A DNA stretch of 64,000 nucleotides, taken from Streptomyces sp. SPB162. Lineage in GTDB: Bacteria; Actinomycetota; Actinomycetes; Streptomycetales; Streptomycetaceae. The DNA lies in assembly GCF_029504575.1 (NCBI RefSeq), contig NZ_JAQFII010000001.1:2950501-3014500 (forward strand), read 5' to 3'. The notes below the pieces were generated by a model that saw nothing but the letters and a program-made list of their open reading frames with translations, made no database searches and had not been told where the DNA came from. Both the position numbers and the translations under genes were made by a program. This document shows, in pieces, positions 52,925-61,093 of this stretch. Positions within the stretch are counted from its first letter, which is position 1. Each line of letters starts with the position of its first letter.

Positions 52925-54277
52925 ATGGCCTCGACGGTGACCACGGGGGGCGCGGCCGCGGCCGGCCCACCCCCCGTGAAGCGCAAGAGTCTGCTGGGCA
53001 CCCGCCCCGGGGTGGCGCTGGCCTTCCTGCTGCCCGCGCTGCTGCTGCTGGGCGCGCTGGTGGTGTACCCGATCGGGTACACCGTCCAGCGCAGCTTCTT
53101 CGACGCGGACAACTCGGCGTTCGTCGGCCTGAAGAACTTCGGCGAGGTCTTCACCGACCACGCCAATCTGACGGCCGTCAAGAACAACGCCATCTGGGTG
53201 ATCGTCGCTCCGGTGGTGGCCACCGTGCTGGGCCTGATCTTCGCGGTGCTGACCGAACGGGTCTCCTGGGGAACGGCGTTCAAGCTCGTCGTCTTCATGC
53301 CGATGGCGATCTCGATGCTGGCCGCGGGGATCATCTTCCGGCTGGTGTACGAGAACGATCCCGACCGCGGCGTCGCCAACGCCGTCGTGGTCGGGATCCA
53401 CGACACGTTCGCCGAGGCGTCCGCCTATCCGGGTGCCCGACCGCGTCCGAACGCGGATCTCGCGCCGACGGCCGGCGGCTCGTTCACCACCAAGGCGCAG
53501 GCGCAGCCGGGCACGTCGGCGGCGCTGCCGCTGATCGGGATCCCGCCGAACAAGATCCCGGGCGACGCGCAGGACGCGAAGGCGGCCGCGCCCGCCGCGG
53601 ACGGCGGGGTCTCGGGCACCGTGTGGCTGGACTTCAAGGCCGGTGGCGGCGGGAAGGCCGGTGCGATCGACCCGGGCGAGAAGGCGCTGCCCGGCGTCAA
53701 GGTCGAGGCGGTGAAGGACGGGAAGGTGGTCGCGTCGGCGAAGTCCGGTGACGACGGCACGTTCACGCTGCCGGCCTCGGCCGCCGGGGCCAATCTGCGG
53801 CTGCCCGCGTCCAACTTCGCCACCCAGTACAACGGGGTGGACTGGCTCGGTCCGAGCCTGGTCACGCCGTCGATCATCGTCTCCTACATCTGGATGTGGG
53901 CGGGGTTCGCGATGGTGCTGATCGCGGCCGGCCTGGCGGGCGTGCCGCGGGAACTGCTGGAGCAGGCCCGGGTGGACGGCGCGAACGAGTGGCAGGTGTT
54001 CCGGAAGATCACCGTGCCGCTGCTGGCACCGGTGCTGGTGGTGGTCCTCATCACGCTGATGATCAACGTGCTGAAGATCTTCGACCTCGTCTACATCATC
54101 GCGCCCGGCGCCTCGCAGAACGACGCCAACGTGCTCGCTCTGCAGCTGTACCTGAAGTCCTTCGGCGGTGGCAACGACCAGGGCGTCGGCAGTGCGATCG
54201 GCGTCCTCCTGCTGCTGCTCGTCCTGCCCGTGATGATCTTCAATATCCGGCGGCTGCGCAGAGAGGCACGACGATGA
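52925..54277 (+). CDS. Carbohydrate ABC transporter permease with an inserted beta domain
   Basis: A 450-residue permease (AglF/MalF type). Helices 1-3 come first, then an insert of about 150 residues (from about residue 160 to 300) before the remaining helices. The insert contains a prealbumin/SdrD-B-like segment (SGTVWLDFKAGGGGKAGAID, GEKALPGVKVEAVKDGKVVA, GDDGTFTLPA), which places a beta-sandwich in the outer loop, perhaps to contact the binding protein. The EAA loop is RELLEQARVDGANEWQVFRK. The stop overlaps the next ATG (ATGA). Confidence 0.87.
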   Translation: MASTVTTGGAAAAGPPPVKRKSLLGTRPGVALAFLLPALLLLGALVVYPIGYTVQRSFFDADNSAFVGLKNFGEVFTDHANLTAVKNNAIWVIVAPVVATVLGLIFAVLTERVSWGTAFKLVVFMPMAISMLAAGIIFRLVYENDPDRGVANAVVVGIHDTFAEASAYPGARPRPNADLAPTAGGSFTTKAQAQPGTSAALPLIGIPPNKIPGDAQDAKAAAPAADGGVSGTVWLDFKAGGGGKAGAIDPGEKALPGVKVEAVKDGKVVASAKSGDDGTFTLPASAAGANLRLPASNFATQYNGVDWLGPSLVTPSIIVSYIWMWAGFAMVLIAAGLAGVPRELLEQARVDGANEWQVFRKITVPLLAPVLVVVLITLMINVLKIFDLVYIIAPGASQNDANVLALQLYLKSFGGGNDQGVGSAIGVLLLLLVLPVMIFNIRRLRREARR

Positions 54278-55125
54278 GCGCGATCGCGGCGAAACTCGCC
54301 TCCTGGGTCAGCGGGGGCGCGGTACGCGTCTTCCTCATCGTGGTCGCGCTCTTCTGGCTGCTGCCGACCATCGGCCTCCTGCTGTCCTCCCTGCGCGACC
54401 CCACGGACATCGCGGCGTCCGGCTGGTGGAAGGTGTTCAGCGCGCCCTCCGAGCTCACCGTCTCCAACTACAAGTCGCTGCTCAGCAACGACACCGTCGT
54501 CAACTCGCTGCTCAACACCATCCTGATCACCGTCCCCACCACGCTGCTCGTCGTCGTCATCGGCTCGCTGGCCGGCTACGCCTTCGCGTGGATGGACTTC
54601 CGCGGCCGCGACTGGTGGTTCCTGGCCGTGGTGGGGCTGCTGGTGGTCCCCGTCCAGGTGGCGCTGATCCCGGTCGCCCAGCTCTTCGGGAAGATCGGCA
54701 TCTTCGGCGACATCACCGGTGTCGTGCTCTTCCACACCGCCTTCGGCCTGCCGTTCGCGATCTTCCTGCTGCGAAACTTCTTCGCCGAGATCCCGCGCGA
54801 ACTGCTGGAGGCGGCGCGGCTGGACGGAGCCGGCGAGCTGCGGCTCTTCACCACCGTGATCATGCCGCTGGGCGGCCCCGCCATCGCCTCGCTGGGCATC
54901 TTCCAGTTCCTGTGGGTGTGGAACGACATGCTGGTGGCGCTGATCTTCGCCGACAGCGACTCGCAGCCGATCACCGTCGCCCTGCAGCAGCAGGTCCGGC
55001 AGTTCGGCAGCAACATCGACATCCTCGCGCCGGGCGCGTTCGTGTCCATGGTCGTCCCGCTCGTGGTGTTCTTCGCCTTCCAGCGGCAGTTCGTCTCGGG
55101 GGTGATGGCCGGCGCCGTGAAGTAG
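54274..55125 (+). CDS. Carbohydrate ABC transporter permease (MalG type)
   Basis: A 283-residue partner permease with six helices. The EAA loop RELLEAARLDGAGELRLFTT and the C-terminal FQRQFVSGVMAGAVK are typical of the MalG/AglG group. The start overlaps the preceding stop, so the two permeases are coupled in translation. No ATP-binding gene follows, as is common in Streptomyces sugar operons served by one shared ATPase. Confidence 0.9.
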   Translation: MSAIAAKLASWVSGGAVRVFLIVVALFWLLPTIGLLLSSLRDPTDIAASGWWKVFSAPSELTVSNYKSLLSNDTVVNSLLNTILITVPTTLLVVVIGSLAGYAFAWMDFRGRDWWFLAVVGLLVVPVQVALIPVAQLFGKIGIFGDITGVVLFHTAFGLPFAIFLLRNFFAEIPRELLEAARLDGAGELRLFTTVIMPLGGPAIASLGIFQFLWVWNDMLVALIFADSDSQPITVALQQQVRQFGSNIDILAPGAFVSMVVPLVVFFAFQRQFVSGVMAGAVK

Positions 55126-55230
55126 CCGCGGTCAGTGGGCGCGGGGCGGCGCGCCATCACTCAGGGCATGCGACCGGCTACGCTGTGTGGAGCAGGCAGC
55201 CACGCCGGGTCGCGCAGGACCGGCGACGGG

Positions 55231-55259
55231 AGGGGACGGGCTCGAAGAGCCCGTCCCCT
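55231..55259 (+). terminator. Terminator of the sugar ABC operon
   Basis: AGGGGACGGGCTC-GAA-GAGCCCGTCCCCT, a 13-bp perfect stem 105 bp after the last permease and 36 bp before the next gene's start. Confidence 0.7.
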
Positions 55260-55294
55260 GCACCCAACCCCGCCCGAAAGGCCCGAGCCACCGT

Positions 55295-58200
55295 ATGACG
55301 CCCCGACTGACCGTCGTCGTCCCCGTCCACAACGTCGAGCGGTATCTGGAGGATTGCCTCCGGTCGGTCGCGGAGCAGACGCTGGACGCCCTCGACGTGG
55401 TGATGGTCGACGACGGTCCCGCGGACCGCACCCCGGAGATCGCGCGGCGGTTCGCCGAGAGAGACCGGCGCTTCCGCCTGGTCCGGGCCGCCCGTCCGGA
55501 GACCCGGGGCCTCGGTCACGCGCGCAACGCCGGAGCCGGGCAGGCGGATCCCCGCACCACGTACCTGACCTTCCTCGACGGTGACGACACCCTCCCGCCG
55601 CGCTGGTACGAGAAGTTGGTGACCCTGCTGGACCGCTCGGGCGCGGAGTTCGCGACCGCCTTCCCGGCCGTCGGCACCGGAACCGCGCCGTGGGCGGACC
55701 GTTCGGCGACGAACAAGGTGTTCCGTCGCACCTTCTGGGACCGGCACGCGCTCGCCTTCCCCGAAGACGTCCGCCACGAGGACAGCGCGGTCACGATCCG
55801 CGCGCATGTCCTCGCCGAGACCGTCGACGTCCTGCACGAGCGCAAAGGCGAACGGGGCAGCCGCCGTTCGACCGTTCGCCGCACCGACGTCCAGGACCTC
55901 CGGGACCGCTTCGCCGCCGTCGACGGCGTCAGCCGTTTCCTCGACACGTCGGCACCGGCACGCAAGAAGCTCTACGACCGCTCCGTCCTCGCCGATGACC
56001 TGCCGGACTGCGCGACGGCGCTGCCGGCGGCCGGCCCCGAGTACCGGGAGGTCTTCATGGACCGCGCCCGGGACTTCCTCGCCCGTGTCGACCCCGCGCT
56101 CCACGGCGAACTCCCGGTGGCACTGCGGATCAGGTATCACCTCGTCCGCGAGGGCAGGCTCGACGACCTGCTCGCCCTGCTGGCGCACGAGGCGCGCAAC
56201 CACGGCGGCTTCGCCGTCACCGGCCCCCCGTTCCGCAGGCGCGCCGAGATCCCCGTCGCCGCGGGCGCCGGTGGCATGATCCGGGCTGCCGCACGACGTG
56301 GCCGCGCTGTCCGCGGCCGACCTCCCCGTACGGTCGCGGCTCCTCGAAACGCGCTGGCAGGACGGCAAACTCGTCCTCAGGGGCTACGCGTACATCCGGA
56401 ACCTGGACGCGTCCGTCCGGCGCAGGTCCCTGAAGGCCGCGGTGCTGACCTCGGGCCGCCGCAGGCTCCTGCTCCCCCTGCGAACCGTGCCGGCCCCGGA
56501 GGCCACGGACGCCTCGGACCAGGAGCAGCACTGCTACGACTGGTCCGGCTTCGAGATCACCGTCGACCCCGCGCGGCTGCGCCGCGGCGGGCGGTGGAGT
56601 GCCGGCCAGTGGCGGATCGGCGTCACCGTGGCGACCTCCGGCGTCGTCAGGACCACCGAGGTGCGCGCGGGGGACACCGGCTCGGCCGCCTCTCCGGCAC
56701 CGCTCCCCCTGGGCGACGGGATGCGCCTCGTCCCGTCCTTCGACGCGGGCCGGCTGCGGCTGGGCGTCGAACCGGTCGACGTCCGGCTCGCCGGCCACCG
56801 GGCGCTGGACGACGACACCGTCGAACTCCGCACCCTCAACGGGGGCAAGGAGCAGCCGCACACCCTGCGGCTGACGCATCGTGCCTCCGGCACGTTCCTC
56901 GAGTACCCCGCCGTCTGCCGCCCGGCCGATCCCGCGGGGCAGCCCGGCAGCGTCGTCACCTCCAGGTTCTCCCTCGCCGACCTGACGGCCGCCCGTGCCG
57001 CCTTCGACGCGGAGGCCCACGAAGCCCCCGAAGCCCCCGGGGGCAGCGTGGTGTGGGACGTCGCCTTCACCCTGACCGACGGATCGACCCGGATCGCCGT
57101 CGACCCGTCCGCGCCCCAGGGCCGTTACGCCGGCGGCCCCGGCCGTGAGCTGGTGCTCGGGGCCACCCCGGCCGGCGACCTGGAGCTGCGGGACCGCACG
57201 CCCCGACCGGTGGCCGACCACGTGGAGGTGCTGGCGGACGGCTCGCTCCTCATCGAGGGCGAACTGCCGGCCGCGACCGCCGCGGGCGCCGAACTGGTGC
57301 TGCGGCACGGCACGCACCGGGCGCGGACCGTCTTCCCGGTCACCTCGCACGGGGACCGCTTCAGCATCACCTTCCGGCCGGTGGAGGCAGCGCCGGCCGA
57401 GGGCCGCTGGCACCTCCACCTGCGCACGAAAGCCGCCGAAGACGCCGAACGCCGCACGGCGGACGCCGAAACCCCCGTCCATGTGGCCCCCTCCGCCTTC
57501 CCCGCCCTCCCCCTCCTCCTCGCCGGCGGCGACCTCGCACTCGACCGGCACCGCCACGACCGGCTGTTCCTCGACGCCGGCCCCGCCGTGGCGCCGGAGG
57601 ACCGCGGCCCCTACCGCGGGCGGCTGCTGCGCGAGCGGCACTATCCGCGGTCCCGCGCCCGCGCGCTGCGCGACACCGTCCTCTACAGCAGCTTCGAGGG
57701 CCGCCAGTATTCGGACTCGCCGCGCGCCGTGCACGAGGAGCTGGTGCGCCGGGACGCCGCCCTGGACCACCTGTGGGTGGTCCGCGACGCCCGCGTGCAG
57801 CTGCCTCCGACGGCCCGTGCCGTCATCCACGGCAGCGCGGCGTGGCATGAGGCGCTCGCCCGCACCCGTCACCTCGTCACCAACACCCACCTGCCCGCCT
57901 GGTTCGAGCGGCGCAACGGCCAGCGGGTCCTGCAGACGTGGCACGGCACGCCCCTCAAGCGCATCGGGCACGACCTGGCCGGAACCCTGTGCGCCGACCT
58001 GCCCCACCTGTGGCCGCAGCCCGGCCGCGGTCACCAGTGGGACGTGCTGATCTCCCCGAACCCGTACAGCACCCCGCTGCTGCGCCAGGCGCTCGGTTAC
58101 GACGGCGAGGTCGTCGAGACCGGGCTGCCGCGCACCGACGTGCTCTTCGCCGACGACCGGGACAAGCTCGCCGAGGAGGTCCGCAACCGGCTCGGCCTGC

Positions 58201-58754
58201 CGGCGGGCAAGCGGGTCGTCCTGTACGCCCCGACGCAGCGTGACGACCGGGTGTACGACGACCGGCACTACCGGCTGGACCTGGCTCTGGACCTGGCCGC
58301 CGCCGAGTCGGCGCTCGCCGCCGACCACGTGCTCCTGGTGCGCGCGCACCCGCTGGTCGCGGACCGGGTTCCGGTCAACGGCGGCGGGTTCGCCCGCGAC
58401 GTGTCCGGCTACCCGGACCTCGCGGAGCTGCTGCTGGTCGCGGACGTCCTCGTCACCGACTACTCGTCCGTCATGACGGACTTCGCGAACACCGGGCGCC
58501 CCATGCTGTTCCTCACGCCGGACCTGGACCACTACCGGGACACCGTCCGCGGCTTCTACCTCGATTTCGAGGGCCGGGCGCCCGGACCGCTCCTGCGCGG
58601 CACCGACGACCTGATCGGCGCACTGCGGGATCTGGACTCCGTCACCCGCGAGAGTGCGGAGAGGTACGCCCGTTTCCATACCGCCTTCTGCCCCCTGGAT
58701 GACGGTCTGGCCGCCTCCAGGGTCGCTGACCTGCTACTTTCCGATCGCGCCTGA
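55295..58754 (+). CDS. Bifunctional GT2 glycosyltransferase / CDP-glycerol glycerophosphotransferase (TagF-like; interrupted by a +1 frameshift)
   Basis: One protein of 1152 residues once a single G is removed at the GGG 56283-56285, joining GAGGMIR to LPHDVAALS. The N-terminal half is a GT-A glycosyltransferase (VVVPVHNVERYLEDCLRSVA; DGDD in FLDGDDTLPP). The C-terminal half is a TagF/TarF-type polymerase (SSFEGRQYSDSPRAVHEEL; QTWHGTPLKRIGHDL; VTDYSSVMTDFA). A linker domain rich in beta strands lies between. As read, the two halves are separate frames (55295-56890 region and 56298-58754). It should act at the inner face of the membrane to make a glycerol-phosphate wall polymer. The nature of the polymer is not known. 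Confidence 0.85.
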
Positions 58755-58935
58755 GGTCCGGCACTCCGCCGTGCCCATCGGCCCTGGTGTTCGCGTTCGC
58801 CGCGCTGCTAGCGTTCACGGACACCGCCTTCCGTCCAGGTCGACTCAGACAGGATCGCCCACGGCGGTCCCCGGGCCGGGCCGCCTGTCGTCACCCAGCG
58901 TTCTTCCCGCATCCCAGAGAAAGCTACTCCGGCTG

Positions 58936-59553
58936 ATGTCCGACACTTCGCAGGACCGCAAGAGCACCGCCGACGCCGGCTACACCGAACGTCTGGCGAC
59001 CCTGGAAAAGGCCGGTATCAAGCGGCTGCTTCCCACGCAGGCCCCGTACCGCTGGAACCTGCGCCGTCTGAAGCTGGGCCGGGTGCTCGACATCGGGTGC
59101 GGGCTGGGCCGGAACCTGCAGAACTGCGGTCCGGACAGCGTGGGTGTGGACCACAACCCGACGTCGGTGGCGATCGCCCGTGAGCGCGGCCTGACCGCGT
59201 ACACCCCGGAGGAACTGGCCGAGGCGGCGGACTGCGGGCCCGGCTCCTTCGACAGCCTGCTGTGCGCGCACGTGCTGGAGCACCTGGACGAGGACGTGGC
59301 GTCCGGTCTGCTCACCCAGTACCTGCCGTACGTGAAGCCCGGCGGCTCGGTGGTCCTCATCACCCCGCAGGAGGCCGGCTACCGCACGGACGCCACGCAT
59401 GTGCGCTTCATCGGCTTCGAGGAACTGCGGGCCTACGCCGCCGAGGCGGGTCTGACCACGCGGCGCGCGTACTCCTTCCCGTTCCCCCGCGCCGCCGGGA
59501 AGGTCTTCCCCTACAACGAGTTCGTCCTGGTCTCCTCGGCTCCGGCGGCCTGA
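58936..59553 (+). CDS. SAM-dependent methyltransferase
   Basis: A 205-residue class I methyltransferase. Motif I is RVLDIGCGLGRNLQNC, the acidic loop GVDHNPTSVAIARERG, and a later motif is LLCAHVLEHLDEDVASGLL, typical of methyltransf_11/23 members. ATG 58936 (MSDTSQDRKSTADAGYTERL) is chosen since upstream codons overlap noncoding sequence. It follows the TagF-like gene by 180 bp and may modify the same wall polymer; that is inference from position. Confidence 0.83.
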   Translation: MSDTSQDRKSTADAGYTERLATLEKAGIKRLLPTQAPYRWNLRRLKLGRVLDIGCGLGRNLQNCGPDSVGVDHNPTSVAIARERGLTAYTPEELAEAADCGPGSFDSLLCAHVLEHLDEDVASGLLTQYLPYVKPGGSVVLITPQEAGYRTDATHVRFIGFEELRAYAAEAGLTTRRAYSFPFPRAAGKVFPYNEFVLVSSAPAA

Positions 59554-59661
59554 TCCGGCCGTACCGCGAACCCTCCGCGCCCCCGCCCTCCCGGTCCACC
59601 GGGACGACGGGGGCGCCGTGCGTTCCGGCGCCGCGCGCACGCGAGCGCGGAGCGTCCGCTC

Positions 59662-61008
59662 ATGGCCGGATTCCTGTGCCAGGGACAGGAGTTCGCACCG
59701 ATAGCATCGTCCTTCGATCGCCTATCGGGGGTGCCGGACATCGCCAGCAACGACAGCGTCAACGGTGACGCTCCCGGTGCGCTCGGCGCGCTGCGGCCGG
59801 AGGATCCCCGCGAGATCGCCGGATACCGGCTGCTCGCCAGGATCGGCGAGGGCGGCCTGGGCGCGGTCTACCTGTCGCACGCTCCGGGTGGGCAGCCCGT
59901 CGCCCTGAAAGTGGTCCGCCGGGAGTACGCGCGCGACGAGGGGTTCCGCAGGCGCTTCCAGTCGGACGTGCGGGCCGCGCTGGACGTGCGGGGCTACCAC
60001 GTCGTCCCGGTCGTCGGGCACGACTCCACCGGTGACCGGCCCTGGCTGGCCACCGCCTACATACCGGGCCTCTCCCTCGACGACGCGCTCGCCGTCTTCG
60101 GGCCGCTGCCGCCCACCGCCGTCCTGCAGCTGACCGGCTGTGTGGCCGGGGGGCTGCGCGCGGTGCACGGCTGCGGGATCGTCCACCGCGATCTCCAGCC
60201 GGGCAACGTCCTGCTGGGCGACGACGGTCCCTGGCTGGCGGACTACGGCCTCGCCGGAGCCGCGCAGTCCACGCGGCTGACGCGCGGCACGGGCCTCGTC
60301 GCGGCCCCGCAGTACATGTCTCCCGAGCACGCCGGCGGGGACGCCCTCACCCCCGCGACCGACGTCTTCTCGCTGGGCCTGGTCGCCGCCGTCGCCGCGT
60401 CGGGTCGCCATCCGTACGGCGAGGGCGGCCCCGGCGGTCCCGTGAGCATCGCCACCCGGATCGCCAACACGGCCCGCCGGCCGCCGGACCTGTCCGGCTA
60501 CCCGGACGTGCTGCGGCCGGTGCTGGAACGCTGTCTGGCCGCCGATCCCGCCGACCGGCCCACGGCCGCCGAGCTGGCCGAGCTGTGCGAGCGGGCGGCC
60601 GGGCGGCCGGTGCGCGACTTCACGGACTGGCTGCCGGAGCGGCTGACCGCGGAGATAGCGCGGCGCACCGCCGCGGCCCGGCGGCCGCCCGCTCCGGAAC
60701 CCCTGACATCCGACGCACCGCCGGACGACCCCGTCCCCGGGGTCTCGCCGGGCAACCTCTTCGGTCCGGTCGTCGCCACCTGGTCCAACTGGGGCACCGC
60801 CACACCCGATGTCGCGCCGGTGGGCGGCACGTACCGGCAGCAGACGCTCCTCGCGATCGCCGGCAGCATCGTCGCGCTGCTCCTCGCGGTGACCCTGACC
60901 TTCGCCTTCCTGCGCAACAGCGGCCACGACCCGGCACCGTCCCCTCCCGCGCCCACCACTTCCGGGCAGCCGTCGCCGGGCCCGTCCCCACCGGCGACCA
61001 CCCGCTGA
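59662..61008 (+). CDS. Ser/Thr protein kinase with a C-terminal membrane anchor and atypical catalytic motifs
   Basis: A 448-residue Hanks-type kinase. The Gly loop is LLARIGEGGLGAVYL and the ATP Lys is in VALKVVRRE. The catalytic loop reads HRDLQPGNVLL, with Gln in place of the usual Lys, and the DFG motif is DYG (LADYGLAGA). A Pro-rich region, then one membrane helix near the end (LLAIAGSIVALLLAVTLTFAF) and a short Pro/Ser tail follow. No PASTA repeats. Catalysis may be altered or lost, though the Asp of HRD and that of D-Y-G remain. ATG 59662 has a GGAG site; GTG 59731 is possible. It converges on the glutamate dehydrogenase. Confidence 0.84.
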   Translation: MAGFLCQGQEFAPIASSFDRLSGVPDIASNDSVNGDAPGALGALRPEDPREIAGYRLLARIGEGGLGAVYLSHAPGGQPVALKVVRREYARDEGFRRRFQSDVRAALDVRGYHVVPVVGHDSTGDRPWLATAYIPGLSLDDALAVFGPLPPTAVLQLTGCVAGGLRAVHGCGIVHRDLQPGNVLLGDDGPWLADYGLAGAAQSTRLTRGTGLVAAPQYMSPEHAGGDALTPATDVFSLGLVAAVAASGRHPYGEGGPGGPVSIATRIANTARRPPDLSGYPDVLRPVLERCLAADPADRPTAAELAELCERAAGRPVRDFTDWLPERLTAEIARRTAAARRPPAPEPLTSDAPPDDPVPGVSPGNLFGPVVATWSNWGTATPDVAPVGGTYRQQTLLAIAGSIVALLLAVTLTFAFLRNSGHDPAPSPPAPTTSGQPSPGPSPPATTR

Positions 61009-61025
61009 CGCCTCACCGACAGCGC

Positions 61026-61066
61026 GACGCCGGCCGGACCCCGGGGTACGGGGTCCGGCCGGCGTC
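61026..61066. terminator. Bidirectional terminator kinase / glutamate dehydrogenase
   Basis: A 17-bp perfect stem (arms GACGCCGGCCGGACCCC and complement) with a 7-nt loop lies between the stops at 61008 and 61094. Confidence 0.8.
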
Positions 61067-61093
61067 ATCGCGCGGTGTCAGCGGCGGGCGGTG

